Positions 25,801 through 32,542 of a stretch of 37,409 nucleotides of DNA are shown one piece after another (the first letter of the stretch is position 1; each line of letters starts with the position of its first letter). Source of the DNA: an uncultured Clostridium sp. (GTDB taxonomy: Bacteria > Bacillota > Clostridia > TANB77 > CAG-508); NCBI GenBank assembly GCA_947388675.1, contig CANDRW010000019.1, forward strand, positions 1-37,409. Reading direction: 5' to 3'. Both the position numbers and the translations under genes were made by a program. Below the pieces are notes generated by a model. It was not told the origin of the DNA and did not search any database. It saw only the letters and a list, made by a program, of their open reading frames with translations.

Positions 25801-26030
25801 TCTATTATGGTGTTAATAATATCGAAGATGTAATAATAGCTAGAATAGGTGTGCCAAGATTTGCAATTCCAATAGTAAAACGAATATTAAATGTAAAAAA
25901 AGTAAATTTAAAAGTATCAAATATAAGTAATATTGCTAAAGAAATAAGTAATATTACTATAAAAGAACTTGAAAAACAAACAGATAAAGGGCAATTAATA
26001 AAAAGTTTGTTAGATAAATATGTTAAATAA
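22827..26030 (+). CDS. hamB: Hachiman-type SF2 helicase, HamB-like
   Basis: 1067 residues from the ATG at 22827, behind GAGGTGG inside the hamA end; the track start at 22812 lies upstream of that site. Residues 1-300 are helical and Lys/Asn/Ile-rich. Helicase motifs: LLPSQRDSI (Q-like) near 307, Walker A MPTSSGKS near 327, VIDEAHN (DEAH) near 431, SPF in place of SAT, STTTLAQGMNFP near 656 and IAGRAGRA near 696, typical of Ski2-like helicases. About 365 further residues are unassigned. HamB proteins patrol DNA and control HamA. Base composition is more AT-rich than in the flanking core genes. A terminator follows at 26150. Confidence 0.72.
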   Translation: MFEELILNIEKMFSKDSEEISKIIKTLSDHEKEILENELNNVAISKKTYSNIDINKIVKALNIIIDIINNRSNIKNKNVIIKINNIIFELYKLQYDLIDNIYSDIEIDYIIVMYAMYAMVCDKETMVDKNLKIKIKEIKNQKIENKFEKLESKLYLCILCIIRRIANNKDVEEIRDLIKEIQGILNDIQSSNIGNDEEEKNIIFIGIIGNLFYSIQSVAEYIISGKNRNDNNIYNTIDTYIYNAMQIAEFNSNDRLNDIIKVLGKTLKKLCDNSIWRIASRSPIFNKFFEEINSKENLLLSLLPSQRDSILDILTAKKSIVLNMPTSSGKSLLAELYILYTIHNNTFGTIKPTVAYIVPTNALINQTIYKLKEDFKVFNYNIQNALPFYDVDQIEDQILNQQHIDILVTTPEKLDLLVRQNNVAINNLNLLVIDEAHNISDKTRGGKLELLLATIKQKRSNVNYLLLSPFIKNNKQIAEWLGGDEQDSLSKTLEWTPTKQYVGCNILTKNKTESKIEYLPSARNNIVKDEIIIDVNNNIENIKSATNLNNIDKYLRTIILVDKYVKLGSVLVVCQGQNVCKNMTNKLFEFYNLKEINEKDEEIENLKDLIRIEFDEDDILIKSLDYGIAYHHSEMPSIIKEEIEKLILKNKIKIVFSTTTLAQGMNFPITTVIFSTLLVGGGKEIHELSNSEFWNIAGRAGRAYMDTEGHIITPYKESNKETKNVLSKYIKNDIKEILSTLNMLLDDEYENVDFNFQLIKNNVALSSFLQYINHILTVSETYNLKDVDTTTIRNILSNSLVYKQLEWKTGFMEAQQKIVNFSSKYVEHLQESNSSVLKLADVFSISDISYSTMLGLVKGLKEEVIEQYGKENLQEYTKATKLILETKQVEPLARIIDMISKIPEINIQLIGQGKFDAKSIAKIVIGWVNGDSVKDIAKNIKYQNQNEEDILGICYKYINGRMKTFMPWGFSIYQNIIGDEKTDEAKNLPSYIYYGVNNIEDVIIARIGVPRFAIPIVKRILNVKKVNLKVSNISNIAKEISNITIKELEKQTDKGQLIKSLLDKYVK

Positions 26031-26093
26031 GTAAAAAATATAGAGAGAAAATTGAGTGTATAGAGATTTTTAGTATGGTAAACTATCAACCAT

Positions 26094-26123
26094 TTGACAT
26101 ATAATGAAATAAGTTACTATTAT
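26094..26123 (+). promoter_or_regulatory. Promoter-like sequence after hamB
   Basis: TTGACA, 18 bases, TATTAT. Only a hairpin with a T run follows (26150-26191), so any product would be a short RNA. Confidence 0.35.
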
Positions 26124-26149
26124 AGTATAAACTAGTGTAACAAAATAAT

Positions 26150-26191
26150 AAACAAGGTATATGATAAGGAAATATATCTTGTTTTGTTTTT
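26150..26191 (+). terminator. Terminator downstream of hamB
   Basis: AAACAAG pairs with CTTGTTT and TATAT with ATATA inside it, then TTGTTTTTA on the plus strand. Confidence 0.65.
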
Positions 26192-26309
26192 ATATTATTA
26201 TTGTAAAATTATAAAACTTATGCTAAAATAATTTCTAGAATAATGAAAAAATTATCGAGAGAATGGTGTCCAAAAGGATAGGAGTTAGGACAGAAATTTT
26301 ATATAGTGA

Positions 26310-26328
26310 GTCGCGAAAATGTCGCGAA
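26310..26328. repeat. GTCGCGAA direct repeat, 11-base period
   Basis: GTCGCGAA occurs twice with starts 11 bases apart (about one helical turn). Each contains the palindrome TCGCGA, so the pair can also form a hairpin. Strikingly GC-rich for its surroundings. Confidence 0.6.
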
Positions 26329-26489
26329 CTTTAAAAAATAGTATTTAAAATTATTAAAAAATTCAAATTACTATTAAAAAAATGATTTTAAAAAACATTT
26401 GAATTTGCTAAATATTTAAAGTTTTTTTAAAAAATCAAACACTATTTGAAATTGCAACCGAGTTTCTCCTAGGGCGAAGGTAGGGGGGC

Positions 26490-26510
26490 CAATTCCCGCT
26501 AGGCACACCA
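26490..26510 (+). other. Fragment of a tRNA 3' end, possible attachment-site scar
   Basis: CAATTCCCGCTAGGCACACC(A) matches the layout of a tRNA 3' terminus: part of a T loop, 5-base T-stem strand, 7-base acceptor strand TAGGCAC, discriminator A, CCA. No upstream tRNA body pairs with it. It is not a copy of the tRNA-Arg end (about 13 of 20 positions agree), so it would derive from another tRNA. Confidence 0.4.
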
Positions 26511-26591
26511 TTTTTATAATAAATAAAGAAAATCCTATAACACAAATGAATAAAAAAGTCAATGCTGAAGAAAATAAAATTTAAAAAAGTG

Positions 26592-26620
26592 TTGTTTTTG
26601 AGAGAGATTTTTAGTATAAT
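26592..26620 (+). promoter_or_regulatory. Plus-strand promoter facing the 26-aa peptide gene
   Basis: TTGTTT, 17 bases, TATAAT. No ORF with a ribosome binding site follows; the transcript would run into the shared terminator hairpin at 26692-26727. Confidence 0.6.
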
Positions 26621-26626
26621 GAGTAT

Positions 26627-26727
26627 AGAAATGAAAGAATAAAGAGAAATCATTTCAAAGAAACATTTAAAACCATTTTTCCATAAATGGAATAAAAAAG
26701 ACTAGAGTTGCAGCTCTAGCCTTTTTG
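26627..26727 (+). ncRNA. Candidate antisense RNA to the 26-aa peptide mRNA, about 100 nt
   Basis: Bounded by the promoter at 26592-26620 and the terminator at 26692-26727. It can form GAAATGA/TCATTTC and CCATTT/AAATGG hairpins before the terminator. It overlaps the 3' untranslated end of the peptide mRNA by about 35 bases, as in convergent type I toxin-antitoxin loci. Confidence 0.45.
26692..26727. terminator. Bidirectional terminator shared by the 26-aa peptide gene and the opposing RNA
   Basis: CTAGAG-TTGCAG-CTCTAG hairpin, with TTTTT after it on the plus strand and TTTTTTATT on the minus strand. Confidence 0.75.
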
Positions 26728-26736
26728 CTATATGTA

Positions 26737-26817
26737 TCAATTGCTAAAATCTTTGAAGATTTTATAAATCAATGTTAACACATAGACTTTTAGAAACATT
26801 TTTATCCATTTCTCCAT
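26737..26817 (-). CDS. 26-aa peptide, candidate type I toxin
   Basis: MEKWIKMFLKVYVLTLIYKI followed by FKDFSN: a short amphipathic/hydrophobic segment rich in Lys and aromatics. The track shows a 64-aa ORF (26737-26931), but its first 38 codons cover the promoter and the AGAGGAGGTG ribosome binding site; the internal ATG at 26817 sits at the right distance from that site. It has its own TTGATT-17-TATAAT promoter, a leader of about 33 bases, and a terminator just after the stop. A promoter on the opposite strand beyond the terminator points back at it. The same plan is seen at 4322-4603, though the peptides are not alike in sequence. Function inferred only. Confidence 0.55.
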   Translation of the reverse strand: MEKWIKMFLKVYVLTLIYKIFKDFSN

Positions 26818-26857
26818 AACATCACCTCCTCTGGGGCAATGAAAATGGAATAGAGTT

Positions 26858-26886
26858 ATTATATAATAGTGGGCAATAAAAATCAA
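26858..26886 (-). promoter_or_regulatory. Promoter of the 26-aa peptide gene
   Basis: On the minus strand: TTGATT, exactly 17 bases, TATAAT. Predicted start near 26851. Confidence 0.7.
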
Positions 26887-26924
26887 TAAAATACAAACAA
26901 AAGTATTGGAAATATAACATATAT

Positions 26925-26953
26925 TTGACATATATTACTAAATATTGTATGAT
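26925..26953 (+). promoter_or_regulatory. Promoter of tadA
   Basis: TTGACA, 17 bases, TATGAT, about 40 bases before the tadA start codon. Confidence 0.7.
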
Positions 26954-26994
26954 AATAAAGCAAATTAGACATGAAATTAGGAAAGTAGGAAAAA

Positions 26995-27456
26995 ATGCTA
27001 GAAACAGAAAAGTACATGAAAGAAGCCTTGAAACAAGCACAAAAAGCCTATGAAAAGGAAGAAATTCCAGTAGGAGCAATTATTGTAAAAGATCATAAAA
27101 TTATAGCAAGAGCATATAATGAAAAAGAGTACAAGCTAGATACTACAAAACACGCAGAAATTCTAGCAATTCAAAAGGCAAGTAAAAAGTTAAACTCTTG
27201 GCGATTAACAGACTGTGATATGTATGTTACACTAGAGCCATGTAGTATGTGTGCAGGAGCTCTTATTCAATCTAGAATTAGAAAGCTATATATTGGAACA
27301 ATGGATCCAAAAACAGGTGCATGTGGTTCAGTGCTAAACTTACTACAAGACTATCCATTTAATCATAAAATAGAGATAGAAACTGGAATTTTGGGACAAG
27401 AATGTGAAGGGTTATTAAAACAATTCTTTAAAGAATTACGTGCAAAAAAGAAATAA
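26995..27456 (+). CDS. tadA: tRNA-specific adenosine deaminase
   Basis: 153 residues. Zinc-dependent deaminase motifs are complete: HAEILAIQ (zinc His and catalytic Glu) near residue 54 and PCSMCAGAL (two zinc Cys) near residue 84. It converts A34 to inosine in tRNA-Arg(ACG). The site AGGAAAAA precedes the ATG. It begins the core block tadA, tRNA-Ser, SRP RNA, dnaX, ybaB, recR, an order close to that near the B. subtilis origin. The tRNA-Ser begins only two bases after its stop. Confidence 0.93.
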   Translation: MLETEKYMKEALKQAQKAYEKEEIPVGAIIVKDHKIIARAYNEKEYKLDTTKHAEILAIQKASKKLNSWRLTDCDMYVTLEPCSMCAGALIQSRIRKLYIGTMDPKTGACGSVLNLLQDYPFNHKIEIETGILGQECEGLLKQFFKELRAKKK

Positions 27457-27458
27457 AA

Positions 27459-27552
27459 GGAGCGGTATCGAAGTGGTCATAACGAGGTTGATTCGAAATC
27501 AATTAGGTGCTGCATAAGTGCCACGTGGGTTCGAATCCCACCCGCTCCGCCA
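27459..27552 (+). tRNA. tRNA-Ser(CGA), CCA encoded
   Basis: Acceptor GGAGCGG/CCGCTCC, anticodon loop TTCGAAA giving anticodon CGA, a long variable arm as in serine tRNAs, T arm GTGGGTTCGAATCCCAC and encoded GCCA end. It has no promoter of its own that I can see and is probably co-transcribed with tadA. Confidence 0.93.
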
Positions 27553-27621
27553 AAATAGGAAATTAGTCATAAATTTAATAGAATAGGCATACAAAAGAAT
27601 AAAAATCTTAAGGAGGAAAAT

Positions 27622-28371
27622 GTGATAACCGAAAAGAGAAAGGAAACAATTAAACTCATAGTGGCAGTGGCTATATTAGCCTTAGTACTTCTTGGTGTTG
27701 GTGTCATGATGATTAAATATGAGGTAGAAGGCGAAACCAATATGCCTTATCAGCTTTCTAAAATTGTAATTGTTGGAACAGTAGAAGGTATCGAAGCATC
27801 GGAGAAAAGTAAAGAAAAATGGAATTTTGATATTTATCAAAATAACGATGTGTACTTCTATATAGATCAAAATACTAACAACATTAAAGAAGATGAGCTG
27901 ATTAAAAGTGTCAAAATTAGTGATATTCAGATTAAAAATGCACCTCAAAAAGGAACAATAAAAATATATATGCCTAATAGCGAAGCAGGAAGACTTTACT
28001 CTTATGATGAACAATTTTTAGTAGAAGAAAAGCTAGAGTACAAAGGAAGTGGTAGTAGTAATTCTTCTAACTTAGAAATTGGAAGCAAAGGAGGGCAAGT
28101 TTTAATTCGATTTAGTAACAGTAGTATTGGCAATTATGTTTCAGATAAAGATAAAGAGATTATTCACAATAATACATTACTAAAAAAGATAAAAGCAACA
28201 AATGAAGAAATTAAGTTTAGTGTGACTTGTGACTTTTTAATAGAAACTACAAAGGCTAAATACCAAGCAAAAGTAGAGTTAGAATTACCAACAGGTAATT
28301 TAGATGAAGAAGAAAATTGTTATATAGAAAAGACAGATATGAAAGACATTGTATTTAAGAGAGTAAAATAG
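27622..28371 (+). CDS. Hypothetical membrane-anchored extracytoplasmic protein
   Basis: 249 residues, GTG start behind AAGGAGG. Residues 9-31 are a single hydrophobic anchor preceded by basic residues, so the rest should be outside. The extracytoplasmic part is strand-rich, with VGTVEGIEASEKSKEKWNFD, a Gly/Ser patch (GSGSSNSSNLE) near residue 140, and a C-terminal YQAKVELELPTGN strand pair. No catalytic motif and no lipobox were seen, and I do not recognise a family. It is between tRNA-Ser and the SRP RNA, an unusual insertion in the tadA-dnaX block; it could be a lineage-specific envelope protein. Confidence 0.75.
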   Translation: MITEKRKETIKLIVAVAILALVLLGVGVMMIKYEVEGETNMPYQLSKIVIVGTVEGIEASEKSKEKWNFDIYQNNDVYFYIDQNTNNIKEDELIKSVKISDIQIKNAPQKGTIKIYMPNSEAGRLYSYDEQFLVEEKLEYKGSGSSNSSNLEIGSKGGQVLIRFSNSSIGNYVSDKDKEIIHNNTLLKKIKATNEEIKFSVTCDFLIETTKAKYQAKVELELPTGNLDEEENCYIEKTDMKDIVFKRVK

Positions 28372-28381
28372 CAAAATTTTC

Positions 28382-28410
28382 TTGCTAAACTAAATAAAAA
28401 AGTATATAAT
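28382..28410 (+). promoter_or_regulatory. Promoter of the SRP RNA
   Basis: TTGCTA, 17 bases, TATAAT, ending just before the AAAGGTA that pairs with the RNA's 3' end. Confidence 0.7.
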
Positions 28411-28415
28411 ACAAA

Positions 28416-28571
28416 GGTATAAAGTTTTTGCTTTGGCCATTGTATGGAGAGTAAAGCCAATGGGAACCTATGAACCTTGTCAGGTCCGGAAGGAAGCAGC
28501 AATAAGTAGACATTCCTATGTGGAATTTATTCTCCATAGAGTGGCTAAGAAATAAGACTTGGTACCTTTTT
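28416..28571 (+). ncRNA. ffs: Signal recognition particle RNA
   Basis: The domain IV core is unmistakable: CAGGTCCGGAAGGAAGCAGC. Flanking arms pair as TATGGAGA/TCTCCATA and GGCCA/GTGGCT, and the outermost AAAGGTA pairs with TACCTTT just before a T run that acts as terminator. Ends are set from that outer pairing and may be trimmed in the mature RNA. Position just ahead of dnaX is the conserved Bacillota arrangement. Confidence 0.9.
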
Positions 28572-28596
28572 AATTAGCTATTTGAGAGGTGAAAAA

Positions 28597-30204
28597 ATGG
28601 CATATACTGCATTATATCGAAAATTTAGACCATTAAAATTTGAAGACATGGTAGGGCAGGAACATATTACCAAAACCATTAGAAATCAAATTATGGCAGG
28701 AAGAGTAGGACATGCTTATTTGTTAAATGGTGGAAGAGGAACTGGAAAAACAACCACTGCCAAGATTTTAGCAAGAGCAGTCAATTGCCTAAATCCACAA
28801 GATGGAGAACCTTGCAATGAATGTGAAATTTGTAAAGCAGCTTTATCCGGTTCTTTAACAGATATTGTAGAAATGGATGCAGCTTCTAACAATAGTGTAG
28901 ATGACATTAGAGCTATTCGTGATGAAGTGAATTTTTTGCCAACACTTGCCAAATATAGAGTCTATATTATTGATGAGGTTCATATGTTATCAACAGGAGC
29001 TTTCAATGCATTATTAAAAACTTTGGAAGAACCACCAGCACACGTTAAATTTATATTAGCTACAACAGAACCACAAAAACTGCCAGCAACTATTCTTTCT
29101 AGGTGTCAACGCTTCGATTTTAAAAAGATTTCTAATAGCGATATCAGTAAAAGATTACAATATGTTTGTGATGAAAGCAAAATTGAAATTACAAAAGAAG
29201 CACTAAGTATCATCTCTATTCTAGCAGAAGGTGCAATGAGAGATGCTTTAAGTATATTAGAAAGATGTCTACAAGAAGGAAGCGAAAAAATAGATGAGGA
29301 CCTAGTAAAAGATTTAGTAGGAATTCCAAAATTGACTTTTATTTCGCAAATAATAGAAGCAATCGTAGAAAGTGATATAGAGAGAACCATTACCACAGTA
29401 GAAGCAGTCATGCAAGAGGGAAAAGATTTAACTAATTTACTATGGGAATTAATTAAATATACAAAAGATATATTAGTATGGAAAACCACTCAAAAATTAG
29501 AGATTTATAATCAAGAGGAACTAAAACAAATAGCAACTATTTCGGAAAAAGTATCAAAAGAAAGACTATTGCAAACGATTTATGTATTATCAGAACTAGA
29601 AAATGACATGAAATGGTCTTCTCAAAAAGCAGTGTTATTTGAAGTTGCTATGATTAAGCTATGTCAGCCAGTTATTGAAACAGCAAAAGAAGGGAATACA
29701 ACAAATACAGCAGGAATGGAAGAACTAAAAAATAGGATAACACAGTTGGAAAGAAAAATAGCACAAGGAAATTCTCAAACAAGTAGTACATCAGAAAAGC
29801 CAAAAGCGAATACATCTGCAAAAGTAGAGAAGAAGGAGCCGATAGATTTTAGTAAATTAAATATTAAACAACTAGAGTTTTGGCCTAAGATTATAACTCA
29901 GCTAAGAGAAGAGAGAAAAATGATACTAGCGACCAATTTAATGAGTACAATTGCTACACTAGTAAATGATATGACAGTAGGAGTTGTATTTCAAAATGGG
30001 TTAACACCATTTATCAAAGCGACTATGGAACGTCCAGAAAACGTACAAGAATTGGAAAGACTTGTTTCCATGGAATGTGGTAAACCAATGAGAGTAAAAT
30101 TATTAGATAATCAGGATGAAATTTTAAAGCAAAAAGCAAAAGAAGCGGAAGAACAAAATCCTATGAAAGATTTAGGAATTCCAATCAATGAAATAGAAGA
30201 GTAA
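28597..30204 (+). CDS. dnaX: DNA polymerase III subunit gamma/tau
   Basis: 535 residues from the ATG at 28597, behind GAGAGGTG; the track start is a TTG five codons upstream, before that site. Clamp-loader AAA+ ATPase: Walker A GGRGTGKTTTAK near residue 45, the zinc-binding cysteine set CLNP..CNECEIC near 64-79, Walker B IIDEVHMLS, and sensor segment ATTEPQKLPATILSRCQRF. Domain III and a tau-like C-terminal extension follow. It loads the beta clamp in the replisome. No slippery frameshift heptamer was seen. ybaB starts 15 bases downstream. Confidence 0.95.
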   Translation: MAYTALYRKFRPLKFEDMVGQEHITKTIRNQIMAGRVGHAYLLNGGRGTGKTTTAKILARAVNCLNPQDGEPCNECEICKAALSGSLTDIVEMDAASNNSVDDIRAIRDEVNFLPTLAKYRVYIIDEVHMLSTGAFNALLKTLEEPPAHVKFILATTEPQKLPATILSRCQRFDFKKISNSDISKRLQYVCDESKIEITKEALSIISILAEGAMRDALSILERCLQEGSEKIDEDLVKDLVGIPKLTFISQIIEAIVESDIERTITTVEAVMQEGKDLTNLLWELIKYTKDILVWKTTQKLEIYNQEELKQIATISEKVSKERLLQTIYVLSELENDMKWSSQKAVLFEVAMIKLCQPVIETAKEGNTTNTAGMEELKNRITQLERKIAQGNSQTSSTSEKPKANTSAKVEKKEPIDFSKLNIKQLEFWPKIITQLREERKMILATNLMSTIATLVNDMTVGVVFQNGLTPFIKATMERPENVQELERLVSMECGKPMRVKLLDNQDEILKQKAKEAEEQNPMKDLGIPINEIEE

Positions 30205-30219
30205 AGGAGAGAAAATATT

Positions 30220-30564
30220 ATGTCAAAAAGAGGCGGGTTCCCAGGAATGGGTGGAGGATTTGGAGGAATGAATCTAAACCAATTAATGAAAGAAGCAAAA
30301 AAAATGCAAGCAGATATGGAGAAGTCTCAAACAGAACTTGCAGCAAAAGAATTTGACGCAAGTGTTGGTGGAGGGGCAGTTTACGTAAAAGTATCTGGAA
30401 GCAAAGAAGTAAAAGAAATTATTATTAAAAAAGAAGCAGTTGACCCAGAGGATGTAGAAATGTTACAAGACTTAATTTTAAGCTGCGTTAATGAAGCTTT
30501 GAGAAAAGTAGATAGTGCGCAAGCACAAGAATTAGGTAAGTATAACATACCAGGTATGATGTAA
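30220..30564 (+). CDS. YbaB/EbfC nucleoid-associated protein
   Basis: 114 residues. Gly/Met-rich N-terminus ([21 protein letters not shown]), a helical region and the strand [21 protein letters not shown] are typical of the YbaB/EbfC family (yaaK in B. subtilis), small dimers that bind DNA. It sits between dnaX and recR as in most Bacillota, probably one operon. The ribosome binding site is AAGGAGAG. Confidence 0.93.
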   Translation: MSKRGGFPGMGGGFGGMNLNQLMKEAKKMQADMEKSQTELAAKEFDASVGGGAVYVKVSGSKEVKEIIIKKEAVDPEDVEMLQDLILSCVNEALRKVDSAQAQELGKYNIPGMM

Positions 30565-30580
30565 GAAAAGGAAAAGAAAA

Positions 30581-31180
30581 ATGAGTTACTACGCACCATC
30601 GATAGAAAAACTAATCGAAGCATTTGAAAAATTGCCTAGCATTGGAAATAAAACAGCTGCTAGGCTTGCTTTTCATATGCTAGATGCTACAGAAGAAGAA
30701 ACAAACGAATTTGTAAAAGCCATTTTAGAAGCAAAAAGCAATTTGAAATATTGTTCACAATGCTATAACATTTCAGATACAGATCCTTGTCCAATTTGTG
30801 GTAATCAAAATCGTGATCACACTGTAATTTGTGTAGTAGAAGATGTTAGAGATGTAGTGGCAATGGAAAGAACACATGAATTTAAAGGTGTTTATCATGT
30901 ATTACATGGTAGTATTTCTCCTATGAATGGAGTGGGGCCAGACAATATTAAAATCAAAGAATTACTATCTAGATTAATGAATGGTGAAGTGAAAGAAATT
31001 ATTTTAGCGACGAATCCACGTGTAGAGGGAGAAGCAACTGCAATGTATATTTCCAAATTAGTAAAACCATTAGGTATAAAAGCAACAAGAATTGCTCATG
31101 GAATTCCAGTAGGTGGAGATTTAGAATATACAGATGAAGTTACTTTAAGTAAAGCATTAGAAGGTAGAAGAGAACTATAA
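30581..31180 (+). CDS. recR: Recombination mediator RecR
   Basis: 199 residues, full length. Helix-hairpin-helix region [14 protein letters not shown] near residue 15, zinc finger C-SQC...CPIC near residues 57-72, and a Toprim domain starting [15 protein letters not shown]. It works with RecF and RecO to load RecA at gaps. The ORF begins 16 bases after ybaB. The operon ends at long-stem element B. Confidence 0.95.
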   Translation: MSYYAPSIEKLIEAFEKLPSIGNKTAARLAFHMLDATEEETNEFVKAILEAKSNLKYCSQCYNISDTDPCPICGNQNRDHTVICVVEDVRDVVAMERTHEFKGVYHVLHGSISPMNGVGPDNIKIKELLSRLMNGEVKEIILATNPRVEGEATAMYISKLVKPLGIKATRIAHGIPVGGDLEYTDEVTLSKALEGRREL

Positions 31181-31192
31181 ATTAATAAAAAT

Positions 31193-31335
31193 AAAACAGT
31201 AAATTACATTGAAGTGTTTGTCTTTGTTGTCCATTGCTTTCGTATGCTAAGTGCAAATATAAGAAAGCAACGGAAGGCGCTCAGCTACGCTTCGCCTTAC
31301 GCAGACTACACTTATTCAATGTAATTTACTGTTTT
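31193..31335. repeat. Long-stem intergenic element B between convergent genes
   Basis: A perfect 21-bp outer stem (AAAACAGTAAATTACATTGA-A and its complement) encloses about 100 bases. Inside: AAGTGT/ACACTT, a TTGCTTTC/GAAAGCAA hairpin, AAGGCG/CGCCTT, and on the minus strand GCGT-AGCTGA-GCGC (31277-31290). It can terminate both recR and the minus-strand glucosyltransferase gene. The core resembles element A (15898-16009) in reverse orientation. Confidence 0.7.
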
Positions 31336-31342
31336 TAGTATA

Positions 31343-32470
31343 TTAATTATGTAATAACATTTCACAAATCGTTTTTGTAGAATACTGTTTTGTAAATTTC
31401 TCAGTATTCTTTTTCATTTGTTCTAAAATATGAGGAGAAGCAAATAAATTAGAAATAACTTCTTCAAGATTATCCTCCTTTTTTATCCAAACCCCCACAC
31501 CATTAGAAACTAAAAATTCCGCATTTTCCTCTTCTTGACCAGGAATAGGATTAATAATTACCATAGGAAGATTGGAGGCTAGACTTTCAGTAGTAGTAAG
31601 TCCTCCAGGTTTTGTAACAACTAAAGAGGAAATATGCATTAATTCAGGGACTTTGTCAGTAAAGCCTAACACACGAACTCTATCTTCAGCACGATTTTCT
31701 TGTACTAAGTGCTCAAAAGTTTCTTTCATTTTCTCATTCTTTCCGCTAACAGCCACAATTTGATAACTTGGTACTTTTTGAATAAAAGCACATAAAATTT
31801 GCAAAGTTCTTTCTCTTCCTAAGCCAAATTCGCCGCCACCAAAAAAGAGAATGACTTTTTTATTTTTGTCTAACTCAAATATTTTATAGATTTTTTCAGT
31901 ATTAAAATTTTCAAAAAATCTATCAGACATAGGAATTCCAGTTACTAATATTTTGTCTTTAGAAACTCCATAATTTATAATATCTTGTTTCATGCTATTA
32001 TTTGAAACAAAAAAGTATTCTGTGTATTCGTGTCCAATAAGCCATTGTTTGTGCATAGCGAAATCAGTCATTATAGTTGCCAAAATACAATTTAATTTTC
32101 CTTTTCTTTTCAAATAACTAACCATTTGGCTACTAAAAGGATGAGTAGAAATAACTAAATCAGGTTTTTTTTCTTGTAATAAATGATTTAATTTTCTAGC
32201 CATCAATTTATTGCTATCTTTACTAATTTTTGAAAGTAATCCCTTCTCAGAGCCAGAATATACTTTTCCCCATAGTCTTGGGACTTTTTTTGCCATTTCT
32301 CTATAAGCACCAGTTGTCACTTTTTCAATTGGTTTATTAATATATTTCATACAATCTATCATTTCAGCTTCTACATCAGTATAGTGCTCAGTGATATATT
32401 TCAAAATAGATTTTGCAGCTGATAAATGCCCACCACCATAAGAAGCATAAAATATCAATACTTTTTTCAT
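31343..32470 (-). CDS. Glycolipid glycosyltransferase, GT28 type (diacylglycerol glucosyltransferase/MGDG synthase-like)
   Basis: 375 residues from the ATG at 32470, ten bases behind AGGAG; the track start lies before it. MGDG-synthase-like N-terminus KVLIFYASYGGGHLSAAKSI carries the acceptor-side Gly-rich loop, and the donor-binding C-terminal domain has LFFGGGEFGLG and TKPGGLTTTESLA. B. subtilis UgtP, of this family, makes mono- and diglucosyl-diacylglycerol, the lipid anchor of lipoteichoic acid. Peripheral inner-leaflet membrane enzyme. The exact sugar and lipid here are inferred. It converges on recR through element B. Confidence 0.85.
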   Translation of the reverse strand: MKKVLIFYASYGGGHLSAAKSILKYITEHYTDVEAEMIDCMKYINKPIEKVTTGAYREMAKKVPRLWGKVYSGSEKGLLSKISKDSNKLMARKLNHLLQEKKPDLVISTHPFSSQMVSYLKRKGKLNCILATIMTDFAMHKQWLIGHEYTEYFFVSNNSMKQDIINYGVSKDKILVTGIPMSDRFFENFNTEKIYKIFELDKNKKVILFFGGGEFGLGRERTLQILCAFIQKVPSYQIVAVSGKNEKMKETFEHLVQENRAEDRVRVLGFTDKVPELMHISSLVVTKPGGLTTTESLASNLPMVIINPIPGQEEENAEFLVSNGVGVWIKKEDNLEEVISNLFASPHILEQMKKNTEKFTKQYSTKTICEMLLHN

Positions 32471-32542
32471 GAACAAAAATCTCCTCATTTTTATTTACTT
32501 TCATTGTATCACAACAAAAGTAATAAGGAAAGTAAAAGTTTT

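Larger units (their letters stand above)
26192..26591. other. Gene-free right part of the island
   Basis: About 400 bases with no supported ORF. Long runs of A and T, broken by two GC-rich islets: the GTCGCGAA repeat (26310-26328) and a tRNA-end-like stretch (26462-26510). The 72-aa minus-strand track ORF here merely crosses the tRNA-like sequence. Confidence 0.6.

Noticed and set aside
20543-26510. Direct-repeat attachment site copying the tRNA-Arg 3' end
   Set aside because: Only about 13 of 20 positions agree at 26491-26510, no more than general tRNA similarity.
26435-26653. 72-aa minus-strand ORF
   Set aside because: Its end (GVPSGNWPPYLRPRRN) is the translated complement of the tRNA-end-like stretch; no supporting signals.
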